Source of the DNA: W0P28-013 sp963658575
GTDB taxonomy: Bacteria; Bacteroidota; Bacteroidia; Bacteroidales; Paludibacteraceae
Length of the DNA stretch: 42,106 nucleotides
Assembly (NCBI GenBank): GCA_963658575.1
Contig: CAVKQB010000014.1
Location: forward strand, 1 to 42,106
Reading direction: 5' to 3'
The position numbers and the translations under genes are program-made. Positions 23,263-31,863 of this stretch are shown here, one piece after another (the first letter of the stretch is position 1; each line of letters starts with the position of its first letter). The notes below the pieces were generated by a model. It saw only the letters and a list, made by a program, of their open reading frames with translations. It ran no database searches and was not told the origin of the DNA.

Positions 23263-25260
23263 TTATTGTCCTATCATTTTCAGAAATTCCTCTTCGCCAA
23301 CGATTTTCACGCCCAATTTTTCGGCCTTTTCGAGTTTGGCCGGCCCCATGTTGTCGCCCGCCAAGATGAAACTTGTGGCACCCGATACCGCCCCTACGTT
23401 TTTGCCGCCGTGCTGCTCGATGATGGCTTTGTATTCGTCGCGCGAGTGGTGTGTAAACACGCCGCTGATGACGATGGACATGCCTTGCAGCGTGTCCGAA
23501 ACGGGCGTGTCGCTGTCGGCCATTTCCATCTGCAGACCGTGCGCACGCAGCCGCTCTACGAGTTGCCGATGTTCTGGCTTGGCGAAATAGGCCAGCACGC
23601 TTTGTGCGATGCTCTCGCCGATGTCGGGCACGGCCATCAGTTGGTCGAGTGTGGCGGCTGCCAAGCGGTCGATACTGCGGAATGCAGTTGCCAGTTTTTT
23701 TGCCACGGTTTCGCCCACATAGCGTATGCCAAGGGCAAAAAGCACGCGTTGGAACGGCACCTGCTTCGATGCTTCGATGCCTGCCCGTATGTTGTGTGCC
23801 GATTTCACGCCGAGGCGTTCCAGCCGCGCCAAATCGGGCGTTTTCAGTTCGTAGATGTCGGCCACATTGTGCAGCAGACCGTTGTCGTAGAGCAGGGCGA
23901 TGGTCTCTTCGCCCAAACCATCGATGTTCATGGCTTTGCGGCTGACGAAATGCTCCATTTTTCCTTTGATTTGAGGCGGACAGCCGTCCTCGTTGGGGCA
24001 GTAGTGCGCCGCTTCGTTGTCGTCGCGCACGAGCGGAGTACCGCATTCGGGGCAGACCTTGGCAAAACCCACTTTGTCGCCTATCATGATGCGCGCATCG
24101 ACATCAACGCCTGTGATTTTCGGAATGATTTCGCCCCCTTTTTCTACATACACCATATCGCCGATGTGCAGGTCGAGCCCAGCGATGATGTCGGCATTGT
24201 GTAGCGAGGCGCGCTTCACCGTGGTGCCCGATAGTTGCACAGGGTCGAGATTGGCCACGGGCGTAACCACGCCAGTGCGTCCCACTTGGTAACTCACCGA
24301 GTTGAGGCGCGTGCAGGCGCGTTCGGCTTGGAACTTGTAGGCAATAGCCCAGCGCGGCGATTTGGCGGTGTAGCCCAAATTTTTCTGCTGCCGCAATGCA
24401 TTGACTTTCAGCACCATGCCGTCGGTGGCTACGGGCAGATTCTTGCGCTCGGTGTCCCAATAGTCGATGTATGCCAAAATCTCGTGCAGCGACGTGCATT
24501 TTTTCATGGCTTTCGACACTTTGAAGCCCCACGAAGCCGCTTTTTGCAGATTTTCGTAGTGTGTCGATGCTGGCAATTCTTCGCCGAGCAGATAGTAGAG
24601 GTAGGCGTCGAGTTGCCGACGTGCCACTTCGGCCGAATTTTGCATTTTCAGCGTGCCGCTGGCAGCGTTGCGCGGGTTGGCAAAGAGCGGTTCTTCTTGC
24701 GCTTCGCGTTCGGCGTTCAGTTTTTCGAACACAGCCCACGGCATCAGTATTTCGCCCCGAATTTCGAACTCTTTGGGATAGTCGGTGCCGTGCAGGCGCA
24801 GTGGAATGCTGCGTATGGTGCGCACGTTGGCTGTAACGTCGTCGCCACGCACGCCGTCGCCACGCGTAACGGCCTGCACGAGTGCGCCATCGCGGTAGAT
24901 GAGCGAAATCGATGTGCCGTCGTATTTCAGTTCGCACACCACTTCGAATGGCTCGTTCAGGCTTTTGCGCACACGTTCGTACCATTCGGCCACGTCCGTT
25001 TCGGAGTAGGTGTTGGCCAGCGAGAGCATCGGGTAGCGGTGTTCCACCTGCACGAAAGCCGCATTCAGGTCGCTGCCTACGCGCTGTGTGGGCGAATTCG
25101 GGTCGAAAAATTCGGGGTGAGCCGCCTCCAATTGTTGCAGTTCGCGCATCTTGGCATCGAACTCGAAGTCGCTGATGGTCGGGGTGTTGAGCACATAATA
25201 GTTGTAGTTGTGCTGGTTCAGTTCGGCACGCAACTGTTCTATCTCTTCTCGTGTGGTCAT
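23263..25260 (-). CDS. ligA: NAD-dependent DNA ligase
   Basis: A 665-residue replicative ligase that seals nicks with NAD+. The domain order is complete: Ia domain with YYVLNTPTISDFEFD (about 21-35), adenylation domain with catalytic Lys112 in ELKYDGTS, OB fold, a Cys4 zinc finger beginning CPECGTPLVRDD and ending YCPNEDGCPPQ, helix-hairpin-helix repeats (DGLGEETIALLYDNGLL, ALGIRYVGETVAKKLA) and a C-terminal BRCT domain (about 590-665). Length matches the family (about 670). It has its own promoter at 25291-25298 and is divergent from the TPR gene at 25403. Confidence 0.98.
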   Translation of the reverse strand: MTTREEIEQLRAELNQHNYNYYVLNTPTISDFEFDAKMRELQQLEAAHPEFFDPNSPTQRVGSDLNAAFVQVEHRYPMLSLANTYSETDVAEWYERVRKSLNEPFEVVCELKYDGTSISLIYRDGALVQAVTRGDGVRGDDVTANVRTIRSIPLRLHGTDYPKEFEIRGEILMPWAVFEKLNAEREAQEEPLFANPRNAASGTLKMQNSAEVARRQLDAYLYYLLGEELPASTHYENLQKAASWGFKVSKAMKKCTSLHEILAYIDYWDTERKNLPVATDGMVLKVNALRQQKNLGYTAKSPRWAIAYKFQAERACTRLNSVSYQVGRTGVVTPVANLDPVQLSGTTVKRASLHNADIIAGLDLHIGDMVYVEKGGEIIPKITGVDVDARIMIGDKVGFAKVCPECGTPLVRDDNEAAHYCPNEDGCPPQIKGKMEHFVSRKAMNIDGLGEETIALLYDNGLLHNVADIYELKTPDLARLERLGVKSAHNIRAGIEASKQVPFQRVLFALGIRYVGETVAKKLATAFRSIDRLAAATLDQLMAVPDIGESIAQSVLAYFAKPEHRQLVERLRAHGLQMEMADSDTPVSDTLQGMSIVISGVFTHHSRDEYKAIIEQHGGKNVGAVSGATSFILAGDNMGPAKLEKAEKLGVKIVGEEEFLKMIGQ

Positions 25261-25290
25261 GCTTTGTCGAAATGTAGTCGGTTTAACCTA

Positions 25291-25298
25291 CAAAGATA
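25291..25298 (-). promoter_or_regulatory. -7 promoter element for ligA
   Basis: On the minus strand this reads TATCTTTG (TAnnTTTG), 31 nt before the ATG of ligA. No -33 TTG is evident. Confidence 0.65.
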
Positions 25299-25336
25299 GC
25301 ACTTTTTTACGAAAATGCAGAATTTGCACCGAAAAT

Positions 25337-25367
25337 TTGCGAAAAACGCGCCAAAAGACTATTTTTG
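25337..25367 (+). promoter_or_regulatory. Full Bacteroidota promoter for the TPR gene at 25403
   Basis: TTG (25337-25339) is followed after 20 nt by TATTTTTG (25360-25367), matching both consensus boxes. It lies about 35 nt before ATG 25403 and excludes the TTG at 25376 as the likely start. Confidence 0.7.
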
Positions 25368-25402
25368 CATAAAAATTGCGCACCATCAGACAAAAAAGGA
25401 TT

Positions 25403-27523
25403 ATGAACGAACGCACCACACTCAAACAATACGGCCAAATTTTGGACGCTGTGCGGCAAAAACGCCTTGCCGACGCTTTTGTCGACCTGCAGTCGTTGAT
25501 TGATGCGGCGGGCGATTGGGCGTTGCGCGAACGCTGCGAGCAGCAGCGCGAGGTCTATCGTCAGTTGTTGCGCTATGCGGTGTTGGGCATCGACGACCCG
25601 CAGCGTGCCGACATTTATGCTGGCGTGGTGGAGCAAATCTACAGTCTGGCCGATGCTGCGAAAGCAACACTGTTGCAGCGGTTTTCGACGCGTTTGCCCT
25701 ACGATGCGATGCGTTTGGCTCCGCCGCGGTCGCTGCCCGATTTGTGCGCCGAATGCCTGTCGGCGCAGGGCGAAGCGTTGGAATCGGCCGAACGCCGCCT
25801 GTTCGACGTGGTGTGGATGTCGCAACGCTGGGACAATTCCGAACGTCGCATTCTGACCAATTGGCTCGAAAATCCGCTCGCCAACGAACGTTCCAAATGT
25901 CTGGTCGTGTCGGCCGCCACTTTGTCGGTGCTGCGTTATTACGATTCTGACAAAATGGCATTGTTGCTCGATAGTTGTCGTGCGCCGCAAACGGCGGTGG
26001 AGCAGCGTGCCGTGGTGGGCGTGGTGCTGGTGTTGGCGTTTCATACGCATCGCATCGCGATAGATGCGGCCGTTTCTGCCCAATTGTCGGCACTTATCGA
26101 CGACGCCAATTTTCGCAGCGCGCTGAAATCGGCCTATCTGCAACTGGTGCGCACGTCCGAAACGGAGGCGGTCGTCAACCGCATTCGCAACGAGATAATG
26201 CCAGCCATGGTGCGTGCCACGCCCAAAATTTCGGACAAGATAGAGCATATCCTCTCGCGCGACGACGACGAGGCGCAGGATACCGATTGGCAGGAGGTGT
26301 TCGACGACACCGGCCTGACCGATAAAATGCAGGAATTCAGCGAGATGCAACTCGACGGCTCCGACGTGTATGCGGCCACGTTTGCCAAACTGAAATCCTA
26401 TCCGTTTTTCGGCATTGTGTCCAATTGGCTGTTGCCGTTCGATGCCGCGCACAGTAGCGTAGCCGCCACTTTGTCGGGCAGCCGCAACGTGTTTGCCGCC
26501 ATCATGAAGATGCCGTATATCTGCAATTCCGACAAATACTCGTTTTGCTTGAGCCTGACGCAAGTGCCCGAAAATCAGCGCAAAGTGATGCTCAATGGCA
26601 TCGATGCCGAGTCGGAACAGGCGCAAGAAATGCTCGACGACGAGCGGTTCGTTCACCCCGAAATTACATCGCAAAACATTGCTAATCAGTACATTCAGGA
26701 TTTGTATCGGCTCTACACGCAGCACCCGCGGCGCACCGATTTCGACAATCCGTTGGCGGCGGTTTGGGCGTTCTACAAAACGGACATTTTCGCACGACTT
26801 TTCCCCGACAATGCCACACGCACGCAGATTGCCGAATACTATCTGTCGAAAGGACTTTGGGCGGATAGCGCGGCGCAATTCGAAACACTGCTCGCCGACA
26901 GTTCGCACGATGGGCGGCTGCTGCAAAAATTGGGCTACTGCTACCAAAAAATGGGCGATTACGCCCAAGCGGCCGACGCTTACACCCGTTCCGACCTCTA
27001 TCTGCCCGACAATTTCTGGACGTTGCGGCGGCTGGCACTCTGCCAACGGCGCATGGGCGATGCGGCCAAAGCACTCGAAACATACACCGTTTGCGAAAAA
27101 ATGCAGCCCGACAATTTCAAAATTTTGCTGCAAAAAGGGCATTGTCTGGTGGAACTGAAACGCTACAAAGCCGCCATCGAAACCTATTTTTGCGCCGACA
27201 ATCTGCAGCCCGACGATGCCACGTGCCGCCGTGCGGTGGCTTGGTGCTATCTGCTCGATGGCCAGTTCGACAAGGCGATTAAGCAATACGAAAAACTGAC
27301 GGCTGCCACGCCTCACCGCGACGACTGGCTGAACATGGCGCACGCCTATCTGCTTTCGGGGCAGCGCAAACGCGCGTTGGCCTGCTATCGCCACAGCCTT
27401 GCCCTCTACGAGCCGTCTGCCGAATTTTTTGCCGCGCTTGCCGCCGACACATCTACGCTGACCGCCTTGGGGCTTTCGCCCGACGAACTTCTGACACTCA
27501 CCGAAGCCCTGAAATTGGACTGA
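25403..27523 (+). CDS. Large cytoplasmic TPR protein
   Basis: A 706-residue protein without a signal peptide. The start is ATG 25403 (MNERTTLKQYGQIL); the open frame begins at a TTG at 25376, too close to the promoter. The first 470 residues are mostly helical with no family I can name. From about 475 to 680 there are at least five TPR-like units (LLQKLGYCYQKMGDYAQAADAY split into adjacent helices, LALCQRRMGDAAKALETY, KGHCLVELKRYKAAIETY, RAVAWCYLLDGQFDKAIKQY, NMAHAYLLSGQRKRALACY). It resembles large Bacteroidota TPR proteins of unknown role. It is a single gene with its own promoter. Confidence 0.85.
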   Translation: MNERTTLKQYGQILDAVRQKRLADAFVDLQSLIDAAGDWALRERCEQQREVYRQLLRYAVLGIDDPQRADIYAGVVEQIYSLADAAKATLLQRFSTRLPYDAMRLAPPRSLPDLCAECLSAQGEALESAERRLFDVVWMSQRWDNSERRILTNWLENPLANERSKCLVVSAATLSVLRYYDSDKMALLLDSCRAPQTAVEQRAVVGVVLVLAFHTHRIAIDAAVSAQLSALIDDANFRSALKSAYLQLVRTSETEAVVNRIRNEIMPAMVRATPKISDKIEHILSRDDDEAQDTDWQEVFDDTGLTDKMQEFSEMQLDGSDVYAATFAKLKSYPFFGIVSNWLLPFDAAHSSVAATLSGSRNVFAAIMKMPYICNSDKYSFCLSLTQVPENQRKVMLNGIDAESEQAQEMLDDERFVHPEITSQNIANQYIQDLYRLYTQHPRRTDFDNPLAAVWAFYKTDIFARLFPDNATRTQIAEYYLSKGLWADSAAQFETLLADSSHDGRLLQKLGYCYQKMGDYAQAADAYTRSDLYLPDNFWTLRRLALCQRRMGDAAKALETYTVCEKMQPDNFKILLQKGHCLVELKRYKAAIETYFCADNLQPDDATCRRAVAWCYLLDGQFDKAIKQYEKLTAATPHRDDWLNMAHAYLLSGQRKRALACYRHSLALYEPSAEFFAALAADTSTLTALGLSPDELLTLTEALKLD

Positions 27524-27570
27524 ATTCGGCTCGGAAAGCCTGCCTTTTGTGGCGCGCAACGCTCCTCGTT

Positions 27571-27590
27571 ATTATGCTGTACAACATAAT
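27571..27590. promoter_or_regulatory. Candidate operator palindrome upstream of the glycogen cluster
   Basis: ATTATGCTGT / ACAACATAAT is a 20-bp palindrome with one mismatched position per half (C against T), centred on TGTACA. It lies 84 nt before the debranching-enzyme start. The size and symmetry suit a dimeric repressor or activator, and no T-run follows. No regulator gene is adjacent. Confidence 0.4.
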
Positions 27591-27673
27591 GAAATGTTTG
27601 TGCATGTGAACTTATTTGTGTAAATTGCCAAAATGAAACGTTCGCATTTAGAAAAAGACTTAACATATTGAGT

Positions 27674-29662
27674 ATGAGTTACTTAAAATTTGACAAGACG
27701 CTGCTGACCAACCTCGAAAAATCGCTCGACAAGGAGATGCTGCGCACGAACCAAGCGGGCGCATACGCCAGCACGACGATTATCGACTGCAATACGCGCA
27801 AGTACCACGGCCTGTTGGTGGTGCCGGTGCCAACGCTCGACCGCGACAACCATGTGCTGCTCTCGTCGTGCGACGAAACGGTGATACAGCACGGCGCAGA
27901 GTTCAATCTTGGCATTCACAAATATCAGGGCGATTACTTCAGCCCGCGCGGGCACAAATATATCCGTGAGTTCCACATCGATTCGGTGGCGACCACCATC
28001 TACCGTGTGGGCGGCGTGATTTTGCAAAAAGAGCGAATACTCGTCTCGTTCGAAAACCGTGTGCTGGTGCGCTACACGCTGCTCGAAGCGCATTCGCCCA
28101 CGAAATTGCGGCTCAAACCATTTCTCGCATTCCGCAATGTGAACGAACTGACGCACGAAAACAACACGATAAACCGCACCTGCAACGAGGTGGAAAACGG
28201 CATCTCGTGCTGCCTGTACAATGGTTATCCCAATCTAGTGATGCAGACCAACAAACAGGTAACATTTGTGCCGCAAGCCGATTGGTACAGGGGCATCGAA
28301 TATCTGAAAGAGCAGGAGCGCGGCTACGCATACAGCGAGGATTTGTATGTGCCAGGCTATTTCGAGTTGGACATCAAAAAGGGCGAAACGGTCATCTTTT
28401 CGGCTGGAACGGAGCCTGTGGCTGTGCGCCGCCTGAAAAAACTCTTCGACGACGAAGTGGCCAAGCGCGTGGGGCGCACCGACTTTTTCACCTGTCTGAA
28501 AAATGCCGCACACCAATTCTACAACAAAAAAGAGGACGGCTACTATCTGCTGGCGGGCTATCCGTGGTTCAAATACCGCGCTCGCGACGAGTTTGTGGCT
28601 CTCCCTGGCGCAACGTTGGCTGTGGGCGAACCCGATATGTTCGAAAAAATGATGGAGATTGGCGTTGTCGCTGTGCGCGACTACATCGATGGCAAGCCGA
28701 AAAGCACGCAACTGAAGGAGGTCAGTTCGCCCGATGTGCTGCTGTGGTTTGTGTGGGACATTCAGCAATATGCCCAAGCGACATCGTTGCGGCAGGCTGC
28801 CGAAAAGTATGGCCAGCACGTGCTCGATGTGGTCGATTTCATTCGCCGGCAGAAGCATACAAACCTGTTTGTCCACGACAATGGATTGCTCTATACCGAC
28901 GGTCGCTACAAGCCATCGACATGGATGAATGCCATGGAAAACGGTGTGCCCATCACGCCACGAACGGGCTATGTGGTCGAGATTAATGCGCTGTGGTACA
29001 ATGCGTTGAAATTTGCATCGGACGTTGCAGCCGAACTTGGCAGCGAAAACGTGTCGGACTTGCTCAACTATCAGGCCGAAATCATGCGGCAGTCGTTTGT
29101 GGCCACCTTTTGGAACGGCATCTATCTGGACGATTATGTCGATGGCGACTACCACAACTGCGAGGTGCGGCCGAACATGATTTTTGCCGTGTCGTTGCCC
29201 TATTCGCCGCTCGAACGCCAGCAACAAAAGTCGGTGCTCGACATCATCACGCGCGAACTGCTCACGATAAAAGGTCTGCGCAGCCTCAGCCCGAAAAGCG
29301 GCATGTACCGGCCGATTTACATCGGCGGTCAACTCGAACGCGACCGCAACTACCACAACGGTCCCGTTTGGCCATGGACGACAGCGGCGTTTGCCGAAGC
29401 CTACTTGCGCGTGCATAAGATGAGCGGCGTAGCCTTGTTGATGCGCCTTTTGGCCGGTTTCGAGAGCGATTTGACCGAACTGACCGTAGGTTGCCTCTCC
29501 GAACTGTACGACGGCAATCCGCCTTTCCGCGGACACGGTGCCATGAGTTACGCGCCCACGGTAGCCGAAGTGCTGCGCGCCAAAAAGTTGATGGAGGATT
29601 TCGTGGCATCGCTCAACGAGCAGCAAATAAGCGACTTCGGCATTGGCAAAATAGTGAAATAA
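27674..29662 (+). CDS. Glycogen debranching enzyme (amylo-alpha-1,6-glucosidase type)
   Basis: A 662-residue enzyme of the archaeal/bacterial glycogen-debranching family. The N-terminal part (about 1-270) is the beta-sandwich GDE domain (AGAYASTTIIDCNTRKYHGL, VLLSSCDETV). The C-terminal part (about 280-650) is the alpha/alpha barrel (YPWFKYRARDEFVALPG, YHNGPVWPWTTAAFAEAYL). The family hydrolyses alpha-1,6 branch stubs in glycogen. The start is ATG 27674; a TTG at 27668 is ignored. There is no signal peptide, so it is cytoplasmic. In Bacteroides a debranching enzyme, a GT4 enzyme and a GH57 enzyme are usually consecutive; here two extra genes follow the first. Confidence 0.94.
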   Translation: MSYLKFDKTLLTNLEKSLDKEMLRTNQAGAYASTTIIDCNTRKYHGLLVVPVPTLDRDNHVLLSSCDETVIQHGAEFNLGIHKYQGDYFSPRGHKYIREFHIDSVATTIYRVGGVILQKERILVSFENRVLVRYTLLEAHSPTKLRLKPFLAFRNVNELTHENNTINRTCNEVENGISCCLYNGYPNLVMQTNKQVTFVPQADWYRGIEYLKEQERGYAYSEDLYVPGYFELDIKKGETVIFSAGTEPVAVRRLKKLFDDEVAKRVGRTDFFTCLKNAAHQFYNKKEDGYYLLAGYPWFKYRARDEFVALPGATLAVGEPDMFEKMMEIGVVAVRDYIDGKPKSTQLKEVSSPDVLLWFVWDIQQYAQATSLRQAAEKYGQHVLDVVDFIRRQKHTNLFVHDNGLLYTDGRYKPSTWMNAMENGVPITPRTGYVVEINALWYNALKFASDVAAELGSENVSDLLNYQAEIMRQSFVATFWNGIYLDDYVDGDYHNCEVRPNMIFAVSLPYSPLERQQQKSVLDIITRELLTIKGLRSLSPKSGMYRPIYIGGQLERDRNYHNGPVWPWTTAAFAEAYLRVHKMSGVALLMRLLAGFESDLTELTVGCLSELYDGNPPFRGHGAMSYAPTVAEVLRAKKLMEDFVASLNEQQISDFGIGKIVK

Positions 29663-29674
29663 ACAAAAAACATT

Positions 29675-30112
29675 ATGAAGACAAAACTATTTTTGGTTGT
29701 GGCGGTGTTGGGTTTGTGCTTGGCGGCGTGCGAGAAGAAGGATGTGCCACGTGAAACTTTCGACACGAATCTTGTTGGAACGTGGCAATGGCAATATACG
29801 GTTGTCAGTAGGCCGATAGAATACGGCCCTATAACGCCTGAAGAAACTGGGGAAAATGAAACTTTGTCATTTTCGCACGATTTGAAGTGGGCGTATTTGA
29901 TAAATGGTGCCATGAATGGAAACGGGACGATGAAAGTTATCACAAAGACAAGCCCTGTGGATTTGGTCGATTATGACTATATTGTTTTTACAGATGTGAA
30001 AAATGATAGTGTTTTTGAACTTCACTATCGAATCGAGAACGATACTTTGTACACAAAAGATGATCCCTATACCGTTGGGATTGGTTATAAAGTGTGGTCA
30101 AGGAATTTGTAA
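29675..30112 (+). CDS. Small lipoprotein, lipocalin-like, in an AT-rich island
   Basis: A 145-residue lipoprotein (MKTKLFLVVAVLGLCLAAC, lipidated Cys19) beginning 12 nt after the debranching gene. The mature part (TNLVGTWQWQYTVVS..., then alternating beta strands) has the opening GTWxW of the lipocalin-like/DUF4923-type small lipoproteins of Bacteroidota, though I cannot name a family. Base composition falls from about nt 29760 onward well below the neighbouring glycogen genes, and TCG/CGA-rich codons become scarce. Together with the next gene it looks like an insertion into the glycogen cluster. Function unknown. Confidence 0.78.
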   Translation: MKTKLFLVVAVLGLCLAACEKKDVPRETFDTNLVGTWQWQYTVVSRPIEYGPITPEETGENETLSFSHDLKWAYLINGAMNGNGTMKVITKTSPVDLVDYDYIVFTDVKNDSVFELHYRIENDTLYTKDDPYTVGIGYKVWSRNL

Positions 30113-30133
30113 TAATATAACTACATAAGTATT

Positions 30134-31837
30134 ATGAAACGTTTGATATTTGTGGTGTTTCTTTTTAGTTGTTGCACTTTTGCAATGGGGCAAAATAATT
30201 GTGCAATGGGGCTTGTGTATGATAGAAACGCCCATTATTCTACGCCCATGGTGAATGTGGATTCATTAATACAGAGTGTGAGTAGTGATAATTCTCAACA
30301 AGTATTTGCTTCTCAATACTACTTGGATGCTCCCCCAGCCCTTAGTCAAGGAGGGCAGCCGTCGTGTACTGGTTGGGCGGTTGGTTATGCTGCAGCGAGT
30401 ATATTAGTGTATCAAAAATATGGCGATTGGACACTATCAACGATGAGTCCTAGCTTTGTCTATAATCAAGCCAAGTTGTCAAGTGATTGCAGTAGGGGGG
30501 CTTCTTTTAGCAATGCGTTCAACTTGGTGCGTGATAAAGGCATATGCACTATTGAAAGTATGTCCTACGATGCTTCGTCGTGTTCGGCATTGCCTAACGC
30601 GTCAATATTACGGCAGGCGGCGTATAATACTATGTCTTATGGGCGTGTAAATGAAAAATCTGTAACAAACATTTGTAGTTTGTTGTCCAAAGGTTATCCG
30701 ATTGTTGTTGGTGTGTATGTAACTTCGTCATTTTACAGTATGTGGTATTCGGATGGAATTTGGCGGAATGATGAACGCTCAAATAACGATGGATACCATG
30801 CTTGTTGTGTTGTTGGGTATGACAATGTGAACAGGATGTTCAAGGTGCAAAATTCTTGGGGAAGCCGTGGTGGCGATAACGGCTTCTTTTGGGTAACTTA
30901 CGATTTGGTAAATAACGGGGTGTTTAATGAGGCCTATGTGCTTTATGATTTGAATCCAGCTGTGGATATTTCCATTCAGGGACCGTCCCAGTTTTGCGAC
31001 ACGGCGGTTTACACGCTGGAGAACGTGCCTACGGGCGCAACCATAAAATGGAAGAATTACAATACACTGCAGTCAACGTATCCGTATTCCATCAAGCGTG
31101 GGCAAGGCACTTCAAGGGTGGTGTACAAACGGGGGAGGAAAGGGGATGACCTGTCGCAGCACCCCAATTTCGTGTCGTTGGACTATACGGGTTCGGCGGT
31201 GGTGTCGGCCACCGTGTCGTTTGGCGGGCAGTCCTATACGGCGAGTAAGGACGTGTACATCGGACACGTCGCGCCCAAGATAGCGTTGTACGATTCCCTT
31301 GGGCTTCACATGGTTCCGTCGAATGCTGGTACCTCCTACCGCATGGTGGTGGTGAATTGTGCCGATGTGCCGGATAATGACATCCACTGGGTGGTGTCGT
31401 CGAGCACACAAGAGTTTGAACGCTTGGGGCGCGGCAGGTATTTCCCTCTAATAATAAGCGAGCCGCAGACGGTAACGGCGGAAGTGTCGTGCACTACCGA
31501 AAACTGCGGCTTGTCCACCACAACGCAGACTTATTATTTTAGGCTGCCAAGCGGGATGTCAGGCGCATCGTTGGCCTATCAAAACCCTGTTTCCGCAGGC
31601 GGAATGCTTGATGTGTCCATAACGCGGACAGACAATGGTGTGGCGGCACTGCAATCGTCCGAAACGGCCTGTTACACGCTCGAGTTGTGGAGCGAACTTT
31701 ACGGCCGCGTGCGCACGGTCGATGCCGACGAGCCAACAACTCAAATTGCATTACAGGGATTGCCTGCGGGGACTTATTTCATGAAACTCATAATCGATGG
31801 CGAGCCAGTAACTACCGAACAACTGATAATCAAATAA
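30134..31837 (+). CDS. Secreted papain-like (C1A) cysteine protease with T9SS sorting domain
   Basis: A 567-residue exported protease. After the signal peptide (MKRLIFVVFLFSCCTFAMG) the C1 domain (about 55-272) has every catalytic residue: oxyanion Gln72, nucleophile Cys78 in QPSCTGWAVGYAA, His222 in DGYHACCVVGYD and Asn240 in QNSWGSRGG. Residues 275-490 are Ig-like beta domains, and about 500-567 is a type IX sorting domain (LPAGTYFMKLIIDGEPV and the basic end). C1A enzymes with such tails are surface or secreted proteases in Bacteroidota. Nucleotides up to about 30960 are AT-rich and the rest GC-rich, a break at the protease/Ig boundary. It starts 21 nt after the lipoprotein gene. Confidence 0.92.
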   Translation: MKRLIFVVFLFSCCTFAMGQNNCAMGLVYDRNAHYSTPMVNVDSLIQSVSSDNSQQVFASQYYLDAPPALSQGGQPSCTGWAVGYAAASILVYQKYGDWTLSTMSPSFVYNQAKLSSDCSRGASFSNAFNLVRDKGICTIESMSYDASSCSALPNASILRQAAYNTMSYGRVNEKSVTNICSLLSKGYPIVVGVYVTSSFYSMWYSDGIWRNDERSNNDGYHACCVVGYDNVNRMFKVQNSWGSRGGDNGFFWVTYDLVNNGVFNEAYVLYDLNPAVDISIQGPSQFCDTAVYTLENVPTGATIKWKNYNTLQSTYPYSIKRGQGTSRVVYKRGRKGDDLSQHPNFVSLDYTGSAVVSATVSFGGQSYTASKDVYIGHVAPKIALYDSLGLHMVPSNAGTSYRMVVVNCADVPDNDIHWVVSSSTQEFERLGRGRYFPLIISEPQTVTAEVSCTTENCGLSTTTQTYYFRLPSGMSGASLAYQNPVSAGGMLDVSITRTDNGVAALQSSETACYTLELWSELYGRVRTVDADEPTTQIALQGLPAGTYFMKLIIDGEPVTTEQLIIK

Positions 31838-31863
31838 GAAAAAATAACTGACAAAAATATACT

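Noticed and set aside
25307..27559. 750-codon open frame opposite the TPR gene, and similar ones at 17414-19348 and 40126-42066
   Set aside because: Same codon-bias effect. The sense genes have clear domains; the antisense translations are rich in His/Arg/Phe with low-complexity character.
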